Shown: piece after piece, positions 35,348 to 43,361 of the stretch
Layout of the letters: the number at the start of each line of letters is the position of its first letter
How positions within the stretch are numbered: the stretch's first letter is position 1
From: G965216905 sp965216905
Lineage (GTDB): Bacteria > Actinomycetota > Acidimicrobiia > Spongiisociales > ZC4RG35
Reading direction: 5' to 3'
Length of the DNA stretch: 64,000 nucleotides
Assembly (NCBI GenBank): GCA_965216905.1
Contig: OZ244213.1
Span: forward strand, 992,001-1,056,000
Notes under the pieces: generated by a model
What the model saw: the letters and a program-made list of their open reading frames with translations, nothing else
The model's database searches: none
Told to the model about the DNA's origin: nothing
Translations under genes and position numbers: made by a program

Positions 35348-36021
35348 CGATCTGCCCGATCGAATGCCGCCGCCACGGCGATACCGGCCGCCGCTCCCAC
35401 CAGCATCCCGGAGCGGTTGGGAAGTCGAATGAAGAGAGCGGTGACGACGACGGCCACCAGCGTGCCGAGGACGGCAGGCCGCTTGATCAGCGTCGGCACG
35501 AACAGGCCGATGAACAGCAGCGGGATACCGAACTCCAGGTGGAGTGAGTCGGGCACCAACGCGCCGCCGAGAATGCCGACGAGCATCGCCGCCAGAAACA
35601 ACGTCCACGCGGTGGCCCCCGCTCCCAGGTAGTAGGCCCGCCACTCGGCCGGTTCATCGCGATGCCGCACCGAGGTGAGCGCGAAGACCTGGTCGACCAT
35701 GAGATACGGCCCGGCGAAGCGGAACCACACCGGCTGGCGTCGAAACCAGGGGACCAGCGCGGCCGAATACATGACATGGCGAAGGTTGACGACCATCGCT
35801 GCCGCGAACGCCGCCCACGGGCCGGCCTCCTCCGCCAGGAGCGTGATGGACGCCAGTTGGGCGGCGCCGCCAACGATCAACGGCCCACTGAGGAATCCGG
35901 CCCAGTTCGGCACGAGGTCGCTCTCGGCAACGGTCAAGCCGATCACCATGCCAAACGGAATGGCGCCGAGCATGAGCGGAAGCATGTGGCGGACACCGAG
36001 CACGAAGGACCGCAAGACCAT
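35344..36021 (-). CDS. azlC: AzlC-family branched-chain amino acid exporter subunit
   Basis: A 225-residue integral membrane protein with the AzlC hallmarks: GVRHMLPLMLGAIPFGMVIG near the start, FAAAMVVNLRHVMYSAALVP in the middle and about seven hydrophobic segments. It is the large subunit of the AzlCD exporter and is coupled to azlD by a four-base overlap. No Lrp-type regulator is next to it. Confidence 0.9.
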   Translation of the reverse strand: MVLRSFVLGVRHMLPLMLGAIPFGMVIGLTVAESDLVPNWAGFLSGPLIVGGAAQLASITLLAEEAGPWAAFAAAMVVNLRHVMYSAALVPWFRRQPVWFRFAGPYLMVDQVFALTSVRHRDEPAEWRAYYLGAGATAWTLFLAAMLVGILGGALVPDSLHLEFGIPLLFIGLFVPTLIKRPAVLGTLVAVVVTALFIRLPNRSGMLVGAAAGIAVAAAFDRADR

Positions 36022-36143
36022 TGCCAGAATCTACCAGGCCAGCGAGGCGGTCGACTCGGGTCGACTCGGCCGACACCGGAGGAGTAGCTCCACGACGGGG
36101 AGGCCGATTCGCCGCGCCATCGCCGTCCGACCGCACCGGCCGG

Positions 36144-37013
36144 TCACCGCAGGAGATCGTCCAGCATCCCGGCGACGTCGTCGACCAGCTTCCGGACCCC
36201 CGGCCGCCGCCCCGCCTTGGTGGCGCCGAGACTGGGCTCACCAATGCCTTCCAGGGCACGCTGCACGCCGCCGCGAATGGTGTGAGTCCAGATCTTGGCA
36301 ATGCCGACCGCGGTCGAGACGGCCACCGCCCCGCCGGGCGCGGCCACCATCAGGAACTGGACGACATCATTCCCACCTGCCATTCCGATGGCCGTGGCCA
36401 CTCCCCCGACGAGCGCGCCGCCGAGCAGTCCGCCACCGACGGAGCCCGCCACCGTTCCGACGCGTCGGGTGTCCGCTTCGATCTCCACCACTTGCTGCGA
36501 GGGTGCGACTTCGATTTGGCGATGGTGGACCTGGCGGAGACCTTTGAGCGCCTTGGTTCCCCGACCCGAGATCGCAACCCGGGCGGTCGTCTTCCAGTGG
36601 GTCTCCGGGGCCCATCGGATTCCGTCGCCTGTTTTCGCGGCCGGCCGCAACCCCTCGTCTTGCGTCATCCAGGTCTGAATGCGGTCGGCCACCTCGGCCG
36701 CCTCGCCGCGCACATTGACCGATGACGACACGACCGTCGGCGCAAAGAATCGGCTCGACGGACGCCGTACCGGATCGGTCACCACCTCCCGCAGCGCCCG
36801 ATCCACCGCCTCGGCATCGATGCCGAGTTCGTCGGCCACCTGATACAGGCGATCGCGATCGATGCTGTCGAACCCGCCCGCGCGGGCGTCATGAATGCGG
36901 ATCGCCCGCTCCAACACCCGCTCGGCGTCCTTCCGGCTCAGGGCGTCGAGCCGTCGCATCACTTCGCGGTCTGGCGACGGCTCCGATTCCGGCTCTCGTT
37001 CTTGGCGCTGCAC
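36144..37013 (-). CDS. Hypothetical membrane-associated protein
   Basis: About 289 residues. The first 80 are charged helices (MRRLDALSRKDAERVLERAI; ADELGIDAEAVDRALREVV), the middle is soluble, and residues about 200-250 form two Gly/Ala-rich hydrophobic segments (VAGSVGGGLLGGALVGGVAT; VAAPGGAVAVSTAVGIAKIW) before a soluble tail. No recognised domain. GTG 37013 is the assumed start; GTG 37049 and ATG 36959 are alternatives and none has a good ribosome binding site. It is divergent from the ParA gene. Confidence 0.62.
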   Translation of the reverse strand: MQRQEREPESEPSPDREVMRRLDALSRKDAERVLERAIRIHDARAGGFDSIDRDRLYQVADELGIDAEAVDRALREVVTDPVRRPSSRFFAPTVVSSSVNVRGEAAEVADRIQTWMTQDEGLRPAAKTGDGIRWAPETHWKTTARVAISGRGTKALKGLRQVHHRQIEVAPSQQVVEIEADTRRVGTVAGSVGGGLLGGALVGGVATAIGMAGGNDVVQFLMVAAPGGAVAVSTAVGIAKIWTHTIRGGVQRALEGIGEPSLGATKAGRRPGVRKLVDDVAGMLDDLLR

Positions 37014-37072
37014 GCATCGAAGTATGCACGCGATTGCCGAACAAAGCACCGTTCACGAAGTGATGTGACAAC

Positions 37073-37825
37073 ATGTCGTCGATGTCGCATGTACTGGCGG
37101 TCGCCAACCAGAAGGGTGGGGTGGCAAAAACGACGACGGTCCACGCGCTGGCCGCGGCGATGGTCGAACAAGGCCGCACGGTCTTGTGCATCGACCTCGA
37201 CCCTCAGGCGTCGTTGTCGTTCGCGATGGGCGTCGCCGACGAGCCCGATTCCTCGATGTACAACGTGTTGGTCGAGCGCCGCCCGATCACCGAAGTTCTC
37301 TACGAGTCGAACGGCATCGATGTGGCCCCGGCGGCGATCGAGCTGGCCGGAGCCGAGAGCCGGCTGCTGACCCGGACTGGCCGCGAGTTCGTGCTCGCCC
37401 GGGCGTTGAAGACGCTGAGAGACGAGTACGACGTGGTGCTGTTGGACTGTCCCCCCTCGTTGGGAACGATCACCATCAATGCGCTCACCGCTGCCGACGA
37501 AGTCCTCATTCCACTCCAGGCAGAACTCCTGACGCTCCGTGGGCTCGCTCAACTCCTGGCCACCATCGACGAGGTTCGGATGGTCACCAACCCCGATCTC
37601 ATCGTGCGGGGAGCGATCATCACGATGTACGACAGCAGAACCCGGCTGGGCAGAGAAGTGATCGCCGCCCTGCGAAACGAGCACGAGATCGAACTCCTGG
37701 AGCCGTTCGTCCCCAAGTCGGTGCGGGTGGCGGAGGCCCCCGGCCGGGGGTTGTCGGTGCTCGGACACGCCGGCAGGAATCCGGCCGCCGAGGCCTACCG
37801 GGCCCTGGCGGCACAGCTGGCGTGA
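37073..37825 (+). CDS. ParA/Soj-family ATPase (no ParB partner)
   Basis: A 250-residue deviant-Walker ATPase: KGGVAKTTT (residues 14-22, with both signature lysines), switch I-like DLDPQASLSF and Walker B LLDCPPSLG. The family positions chromosomes, plasmids or protein clusters. There is no ParB or parS nearby, so a role in chromosome partition is not indicated. Its stop overlaps the GTG of an exported protein gene (GTGA), which suggests that it may position or regulate an envelope complex. Start could also be ATG 37082. Confidence 0.88.
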   Translation: MSSMSHVLAVANQKGGVAKTTTVHALAAAMVEQGRTVLCIDLDPQASLSFAMGVADEPDSSMYNVLVERRPITEVLYESNGIDVAPAAIELAGAESRLLTRTGREFVLARALKTLRDEYDVVLLDCPPSLGTITINALTAADEVLIPLQAELLTLRGLAQLLATIDEVRMVTNPDLIVRGAIITMYDSRTRLGREVIAALRNEHEIELLEPFVPKSVRVAEAPGRGLSVLGHAGRNPAAEAYRALAAQLA

Positions 37826-39396
37826 GAACACTTCGATTGTTGGTGGTGTTGCTCGGCGCAACCCTGCTCGCGCTCCAGTTCGGCCCTCGACCGCCGCCGA
37901 AGGAGAGCCCGGAACCAACTTCGACGTCCGCCCGAGACACGTCGGTCACGGACGCCTCGAGCCCGGACCAGGCGGTCGGCGCCACCAGTACCACGAGCGT
38001 CACTACGACCACCACCACGACCGCGCCCGAGCCATGCCGGGTCCGCGATCCCGGACCGCCGCCACCCGACCTCACTCCTGCCGAGGTGGCGCTTCATCTT
38101 TCGCGACGCGGGCACACGTGCTCGGACCACGTCACGATCTCGATCAACGAGCCGGAGGCGCTCAAGCTGGCGGCTCGGCTGGCCCTGGACCGGGGCGGGC
38201 CACTGCTCGTCGAGTCGGATGAGGTTGACGCCGATGCCCTCACCGACGAGGTGGTCCGGCTCCAGCCATCGTGGGTGACGGCGGTGGGCGCCGTCACCAT
38301 CCCGGACTCGGCACTCCCATCGCGGGTGAGCCGCCCGGGGCTGGGGACGCCATTCGAGCCGGTCACGGGAGAAGATCGCGACAGTCCCACGGTCTGGCTC
38401 ATCACCGGGGGCGACCCGGCCACGACCCTGCCGCCGGCCATCATGGGCCACGCCCTGAAGGACACGGTCCGGCTGACCGGCGGACGAGACCTCCGGGCGC
38501 TCCCACCAGCGGTGGCCGAAGACGTGCGCACCGCCGCCGAATTGCGCACCATCGGAGTCGAGACCGAACGACGTCGCTGGGAGCTGGCCGTCCTCCGTCG
38601 AGGACTGGAGCTTCCGGGCGGCGGCCAGCGACTGTTCCCCGAGTGGCGGATCGTGGCGGCCTACGGCACGCCGGGGACAGGAGCGCTGGGCGTCCTGGGC
38701 GAGACCGGTCCGGAGGAGGCCGCAAGTCGCATCTCCGAGTTCGCCGCGGGCTACGACGCAGACGGGATCGCCGTGATGCCGGCGTTCGAGATCATCGCGA
38801 CGATCGCCTCCGCTGGGCCGGGAGACGACGGCGACTACTCCGACGAGGTGTCGCCGGACACGATCCGCCCGTGGATCGAATACGCCGCCGCCAATGACAT
38901 CTACGTGGTCCTCGACCTCCAGCCCGGTCGGACCGACTTTCTCACTCAGGCCCAGCGCTACGAGGGATTCCTCCTCCTCCCCAACGTCGGGTTGGCGCTC
39001 GACCCCGAGTGGCGCCTCGAGCCCGACCAGCGTCACCTCCGCCAGATCGGATCGGTCGAGGCGGCCGAGGTCAACCGGGTGGCACGCTGGCTCGCCGATC
39101 TGACGAGGGCGCACCTCCTCCCCCAGAAGCTCCTGCTGATCCATCAGTTCAAGCTGTCGATGATCGAGAACCGGCAGGATCTGGTCACACCTCCGGAGCT
39201 GGCCGTGGTCGTGCAGATGGACGGGCAGGGACCACTCGGCACCAAGTACGACACGTTCGACGCGCTGATCCAGGGGACCGAGGGGGTCGGGTGGCGCTGG
39301 GGCTGGAAGAACTTCTTCGACGAGGACGATCCGACGGCTCGCCCCGACCAGGTGCTGTCGGTCGAACCGACGCCGGTGTTCGTCAGCTTCCAGTGA
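37822..39396 (+). CDS. Exported protein with cell-wall-binding-2-like region
   Basis: A 524-residue protein with a short signal or anchor (LRLLVVLLGATLLALQF), a Thr-rich linker to about residue 72, then a segment (EPEALKLAARLALDRGGPLL; VVRLQPSWVTAVGAVTI) that resembles the cell-wall-binding repeat 2 fold. The C-terminal 270 residues look like a TIM-barrel (DADGIAVMPAFEIIATIA; AANDIYVVLDLQPGRTDFL; LPQKLLLIHQFKLSMI) of unknown activity. GTG 37822 overlaps the ParA stop. I cannot assign a substrate; the fold statements are from pattern only. Confidence 0.72.
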   Translation: MRTLRLLVVLLGATLLALQFGPRPPPKESPEPTSTSARDTSVTDASSPDQAVGATSTTSVTTTTTTTAPEPCRVRDPGPPPPDLTPAEVALHLSRRGHTCSDHVTISINEPEALKLAARLALDRGGPLLVESDEVDADALTDEVVRLQPSWVTAVGAVTIPDSALPSRVSRPGLGTPFEPVTGEDRDSPTVWLITGGDPATTLPPAIMGHALKDTVRLTGGRDLRALPPAVAEDVRTAAELRTIGVETERRRWELAVLRRGLELPGGGQRLFPEWRIVAAYGTPGTGALGVLGETGPEEAASRISEFAAGYDADGIAVMPAFEIIATIASAGPGDDGDYSDEVSPDTIRPWIEYAAANDIYVVLDLQPGRTDFLTQAQRYEGFLLLPNVGLALDPEWRLEPDQRHLRQIGSVEAAEVNRVARWLADLTRAHLLPQKLLLIHQFKLSMIENRQDLVTPPELAVVVQMDGQGPLGTKYDTFDALIQGTEGVGWRWGWKNFFDEDDPTARPDQVLSVEPTPVFVSFQ

Positions 39397-40432
39397 CGCG
39401 ACGCAGCGAGGGGATGTCGAAGGGATCGACCGAGTAGGCCACGGCCGTCTCCTGTTGCCACGCATCCCAGTAGCCCTCGATCCTCCGGACGAAGCGTTTC
39501 GGCGACTCGGAGTACATCCGGTGTCCCAACGTGAGGCTGGCTGCCTGAAGCTCACGCCGTCGCTGCTGGGCGATGGCAAACATCAGGGCTCGCTCGCTCG
39601 GATCGCTCGTGAGGGACGGGTCTTCGATCAGAACGCCCAACAAAACCGCCAGGTCGTGCTCGGCCCCCAGGATCTCACCGAGCCGTTCCAGCGAGGTCGC
39701 ATACCCACCGACGACGTCGTGCCAGACCGGCTCGATCACCTCGAGTTGATGCCGGAGATACTTGACCCGTTTCCGCCATTGATGGAAGTTCCGTGCGGTC
39801 GGGTGAATGGCCGCCGCATCCATCTCATCCCGACCTCGCCGGTACGTCCGTTCCAACCCACCTGAGATCGAGCGGAAGTCGGACGGGATGGGGCGGCGGG
39901 CGTCCGGCAGGTACGACCCGTCACCCTCGACCGGCCAGCTTGCATATCGCACGCGTGCAGCGGCCAGGGTCGTGACCACCGACGGCAGCAAGCGGTCGTC
40001 GGAGAGCACCGCGGTCCGACGGGCCCGGTGGCGGTCTCGCAACTGACGTTCCACTCCTGCGAACGCCTCCCGCGAGAGGTGGGTCGAGTAGTGAGCCCGC
40101 AATGCCGACACGGTCTCGACCAGCACCCGGCCATCTCGGATCGGAGCGAGCCGTCGGGCGGTGTCCCGCAGGAGCGCGTTCTCGCTCTTGTAGATCTTCT
40201 CGCCGATTGCCGGACGGACGAGGCGGAGGATCGCACGCAGACGTTTCATCGACTTGCGGGCCGAGTGGACGGCGACATCGATGTCCTCTCGGGCCCGGAG
40301 CCCCTGGATCGACCGATCGAACTGCTCCACGGTGATTCGGCGGAGCTCTCCCGAGAGTGGAGCGTCGGGGCGGAGCGCCAACGCCGAACCGGCAACGGCC
40401 GGCAGGTAGCGCGGGTCGAGGGGGTCGGTCAC
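39383..40432 (-). CDS. CHAD-domain protein
   Basis: A 349-residue alpha-helical protein of the CHAD family, with paired conserved-His helices (DVAVHSARKSMKRLRAILRL; NFHQWRKRVKYLRHQLEVI) rich in Arg and Lys. CHAD domains bind polyphosphate through these positive helices and are often found near inorganic phosphate enzymes. No CYTH or polyphosphate kinase partner is in the window. GTG 40432 is chosen because the family sequence begins there. Its last 14 bases overlap the convergent 37822 gene. Confidence 0.87.
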   Translation of the reverse strand: MTDPLDPRYLPAVAGSALALRPDAPLSGELRRITVEQFDRSIQGLRAREDIDVAVHSARKSMKRLRAILRLVRPAIGEKIYKSENALLRDTARRLAPIRDGRVLVETVSALRAHYSTHLSREAFAGVERQLRDRHRARRTAVLSDDRLLPSVVTTLAAARVRYASWPVEGDGSYLPDARRPIPSDFRSISGGLERTYRRGRDEMDAAAIHPTARNFHQWRKRVKYLRHQLEVIEPVWHDVVGGYATSLERLGEILGAEHDLAVLLGVLIEDPSLTSDPSERALMFAIAQQRRRELQAASLTLGHRMYSESPKRFVRRIEGYWDAWQQETAVAYSVDPFDIPSLRRVTGS

Positions 40433-40458
40433 GGTCCCAGCGTATCCTGTCGAGCCGC

Positions 40459-40914
40459 ATGAAACGAAGCGCTGGGCTGCTCCCCTTTCAACAAGCATCC
40501 GTGCTGTCCGTCCTGATCGCACATCCGGGTGGTCCGTTCTTCGCCGGACAAGACGCCGGGGCTTGGTCGATCGTGAAAGGTGAGATCGAAGCGGGCGAGG
40601 ATGCACTGGCGGCCGCACGGCGCGAGTTCACCGAGGAGACCGGCTGGTCCGTGCCCGATGGAACCTTCTTCCCCCTCGGAGAGATCACCCAGCGCAGTGG
40701 AAAGCGGGTCACGGCGTACGCGCTCGATGCGCACTTCGACATCGCCACATTCGAACCGGGGATGTTCGATCTGTTCTGGCGCGGCCGCCGCCGGACCTTC
40801 CCGGAGGTGGACGAGGTGCGGTGGACCAACGTGGACGAGGCCCGACGGCTGCTCAACCCGGCTCAACGTCCGCTCATCGACCGCCTCGTGGAGCTCAGCA
40901 TCAGTTCTGGTTGA
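40459..40914 (+). CDS. Nudix hydrolase
   Basis: A 151-residue Nudix protein with the complete Nudix box at residues 41-63 (GEIEAGEDALAAARREFTEE then TGW). The N-terminus (KRSAGLLPFQ) and overall plan match the predicted NTP pyrophosphohydrolases related to MutT with a C-terminal PAQRPLIDRL segment. Substrate unknown. ATG 40459 is 26 bases from the divergent CHAD start. Confidence 0.9.
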   Translation: MKRSAGLLPFQQASVLSVLIAHPGGPFFAGQDAGAWSIVKGEIEAGEDALAAARREFTEETGWSVPDGTFFPLGEITQRSGKRVTAYALDAHFDIATFEPGMFDLFWRGRRRTFPEVDEVRWTNVDEARRLLNPAQRPLIDRLVELSISSG

Positions 40915-40939
40915 GCCGCCGAGCCGATACCCTTCTCAC

Positions 40940-41362
40940 ATGTCCGAATCGCAACCCCACGACGGGGTGGCCCTGCCCACCACCGAGGAAGCATGGAAGG
41001 AGAAGCTGGGCCTCGAGCGGTACCAGATCCTTCGCGAGGGTGGCACCGAACGCGCCTTCACCGGCAAGTACTGGGATGAGCATCGCGATGGCACCTATCG
41101 GTGCGCCGGATGTGGAGCCGAACTGTTCTCCTCGGAAACCAAGTTCGAGTCCGGAAGCGGCTGGCCCAGCTTCTTCGAGCCGATGGAGAACGACCGGGTC
41201 ATCACCCGCCCCGACAATTCCTTCGGCATGCGACGGACCGAGATCTTGTGCGCCAACTGTCACGGCCACCTCGGCCACGTCTTCGAGGATGGACCCAACC
41301 CCACCGGGCTTCGCTACTGCGTCAACTCGGCGTCGCTCGACCTGGACGTCGACTCGGACTGA
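40940..41362 (+). CDS. msrB: Peptide-methionine (R)-S-oxide reductase MsrB
   Basis: A 140-residue MsrB that repairs methionine-R-sulfoxide. Zinc ligands Cys55/Cys58 (CAGC) and Cys104/Cys107 (CANC) and catalytic Cys127 in RYCVNSASL are all present, as is the substrate motif SGSGWPSFFEP. It follows the Nudix gene by 25 bases and may share its transcript, a small oxidative-repair pair. Confidence 0.95.
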   Translation: MSESQPHDGVALPTTEEAWKEKLGLERYQILREGGTERAFTGKYWDEHRDGTYRCAGCGAELFSSETKFESGSGWPSFFEPMENDRVITRPDNSFGMRRTEILCANCHGHLGHVFEDGPNPTGLRYCVNSASLDLDVDSD

Positions 41363-41369
41363 GGCCCGG

Positions 41370-41948
41370 TCAGCCGGCGAGAAGCGCCGCCTGATCGAGC
41401 TGTCTCACCAGGGCGTCGGAAATGCCGTGCGGTAGCCGCACCTGTTCGACGTCGATCACAGCGTGGATGATCGGGCCGAAGTCGGTGCGGTTCGCGCCGA
41501 ACCGATCGAGCAGCCTCAGCATCGGATGATTCGAAGCCAACACGTCGAAGTGCAACCAACGCACTCTTCGGTGTCGGGCGGCCAGCGCCAGGACTTCGAT
41601 CAGCATGACGCCGATTCCCCGAGCCTGGTACCGGTCGATCACGGTGACTCCGACGTCGGCGGCTTCCGGATCGTGATCGAACCGGATCCACCGGCCGACC
41701 GCAACGGGAAGGTCGCCGTCGAGGACCCCGAAGGCGACGTGGTCGTGGTGGTCGATCTCGGTGAGGTAGGCGACCTGACCGCGCGTGAGCGTCGGAGTCG
41801 GCGTCAGGAATCGCTGCCGACGGGAGCGCTCCGAGAGATGCTCGAATGCATCTCGGAGGAGTCGTTTGTCGTCGGGTAGCACCGGACGGAGCGACAGGGT
41901 CGACCCCTCGACGATCACCGGTTCGATTGGCGTCACGAACGCCTCCAT
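41370..41948 (-). CDS. GNAT-family N-acetyltransferase
   Basis: A 192-residue GNAT enzyme. Seen: the N-terminal strand LSLRPVLPDDKRLLRDAFEH, the acetyl-CoA pyrophosphate loop DRYQARGIGVMLIEVLALAA and the C-terminal ASNHPMLRLLDRFGAN. ATG 41948 has a GGGGAG site eight bases upstream; a second ATG at 42008 would place an 18-base palindrome inside the gene. Acceptor substrate unknown. Divergent from the LMW phosphatase gene. Confidence 0.85.
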   Translation of the reverse strand: MEAFVTPIEPVIVEGSTLSLRPVLPDDKRLLRDAFEHLSERSRRQRFLTPTPTLTRGQVAYLTEIDHHDHVAFGVLDGDLPVAVGRWIRFDHDPEAADVGVTVIDRYQARGIGVMLIEVLALAARHRRVRWLHFDVLASNHPMLRLLDRFGANRTDFGPIIHAVIDVEQVRLPHGISDALVRQLDQAALLAG

Positions 41949-41989
41949 CTGCCACTCCCCTCCCCGACCCGTCCGGGTCGCTCGCGGCG

Positions 41990-42007
41990 TGCTTGCTATA
42001 GCAAGCA
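41990..42007. promoter_or_regulatory. Perfect 18-base palindrome between divergent genes
   Basis: TGCTTGCTATAGCAAGCA is a perfect inverted repeat with an AT-rich centre, 42 bases upstream of the GNAT start and 57 bases upstream of the phosphatase start. The TTGC-N4-GCAA core is reminiscent of MarR-type operators. It is very likely the binding site of a dimeric regulator whose gene is not adjacent. Confidence 0.75.
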
Positions 42008-42063
42008 TATCGGATCATCCGGGATACACCTTGATACCGATCTCGGGTACGGTGCCTGCCGGA

Positions 42064-42525
42064 ATGCGTGTCCTTGCAGTCTGTCTCGGCAACATCTGTC
42101 GCTCCCCGACCGCCGAAGCCGCCATCCGCGAGGCGGCCGGCGAGGCCGGCCTGTCGCTGGAGGTCGATTCGGCGGCCACCGGTGCCTGGCATCTCGGCGA
42201 CCGCCCCGACCCACGGATGCGGGCCGCCGGGCAGGCCAACAACCTCCTCATCGACGGCACCGCCCGCCAAATCCGCATCGGTGACTTCGACGACTTCGAC
42301 CTCATCCTGGCGATGGATCGCCAGAACCTCTCCGACCTGCTGACACTCGCCCCGTCCCCGAAGGCAGCCGAGAAGGTACGCCTGTTCCGCACCTTCGACC
42401 CCGAAGCCGCCTCGGACGAGGTTCCGGACCCGTACTACGGAGGGGAACGGGGATTCCAGGAGGTGATCGACATGTCCCGGGCTGCCGCCCGGGGTCTGGT
42501 CGATGCGGTCCGGAGCCGAACCTGA
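42064..42525 (+). CDS. Low-molecular-weight protein-tyrosine phosphatase
   Basis: A 153-residue LMW-PTP. The P-loop CLGNICRS (nucleophile Cys7, Arg13) and the general acid Asp122 in DPYYGG are intact, so it should be active on phosphotyrosine. ATG 42064. The TGA overlaps the apparent CTG start of the downstream kinase-fold gene (CTGA, 42522-42525). A fructosamine-kinase/LMW-PTP pair is a known protein-deglycation neighbourhood, which makes the pairing meaningful. Confidence 0.93.
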   Translation: MRVLAVCLGNICRSPTAEAAIREAAGEAGLSLEVDSAATGAWHLGDRPDPRMRAAGQANNLLIDGTARQIRIGDFDDFDLILAMDRQNLSDLLTLAPSPKAAEKVRLFRTFDPEAASDEVPDPYYGGERGFQEVIDMSRAAARGLVDAVRSRT

Positions 42526-43244
42526 GCTGGGCTCGGATCGAGACGCTCGAGATCGGCGGCCGCCCGGCGATCCGCAAGTGGACGACCTATGACGCCGGGC
42601 TCGAAGCGGAGGGCCTGGAGGCGCTGGCGGTGGCCGGCGCCCCGGTACCCAAGATCTTCGAGGTGACGCCCGACCGGCTCACGATGGAACGTGTCTCCGG
42701 CTCCCCCAACTGGCCGCAGCTTGGTCGATGCCTGGCAACCGTGCATCGAACCACCAACGATGTCTTCGGCTGGCACCGCGACAACGTGATCGGCGACCGG
42801 CCACAACGCAATCCGCCCACCGTCCGATGGCCTGAGTTCTTCATCGAGAACCGACTGCGGACGTGGATTCCCAGCCTTCCCCGCGCAGTGGGAACTCGTC
42901 TGGAACGGGCCTGCGAGGTCGTGCTCCCGCGCCTCCTCGACCACGGCGCGGTCCCATCGCTCGTCCACGGCGATCTGTGGGCGGGGAACGTCGTCGACGG
43001 CGCATATCTGATCGATCCGGCCGTGAGCTACTCCGACCGGGAGGTGGAGCTGGCATTCGCCACACTCTTCGGAGGCATTCCCGAATCGTTCTTCGCCTCC
43101 TACCGCGAGACTTGGCCACTCGACGACGGGTGGGAGGAACGGCGGCCGGCACTTCAGCTCTATCACGCCCTGGTGCACGTGGCGATCTTCGGCGAGGGCT
43201 ATGTTCCGATGGTGGTGGAACGGCTCGACACGCTGGGCGTGTGA
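42522..43244 (+). CDS. Fructosamine kinase-family protein, apparently starting at CTG
   Basis: A 240-residue kinase-fold protein. Visible motifs: N-lobe GGRPAIRKW (Lys19), EAEGLEALAVAGAPVPKIFE, catalytic HGDLWAGNVV (Asp151, Asn156) and metal-binding LIDPAVSYSD (Asp165). The family phosphorylates fructosamines so that glycated amines break down. The first ATG/GTG/TTG in frame is GTG 42630, which would remove the first 36 residues including the Lys strand. Between 42525 and 42629, 32 of 35 codons end in G or C and match family sequence. No ordinary start is found upstream either, so CTG 42522, overlapping the phosphatase TGA, is the best start. Confidence 0.85.
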   Translation: MSWARIETLEIGGRPAIRKWTTYDAGLEAEGLEALAVAGAPVPKIFEVTPDRLTMERVSGSPNWPQLGRCLATVHRTTNDVFGWHRDNVIGDRPQRNPPTVRWPEFFIENRLRTWIPSLPRAVGTRLERACEVVLPRLLDHGAVPSLVHGDLWAGNVVDGAYLIDPAVSYSDREVELAFATLFGGIPESFFASYRETWPLDDGWEERRPALQLYHALVHVAIFGEGYVPMVVERLDTLGV

Positions 43245-43361
43245 CCCTCGCCTCCCTCGTGGAGGCTCCGGCGCATGCCCTCGCCTGGGGCTCAACCCAT
43301 CGGCCGACCGGCCTCCCCGCTCATCACGGCTAGCGTGCTCGACAGTCGATCACGAGGGGAC

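Noticed and set aside
37073..37825. Chromosome or plasmid partition locus
   Set aside because: ParA is present but no ParB gene or parS-like site is near, and the downstream gene encodes an exported protein.
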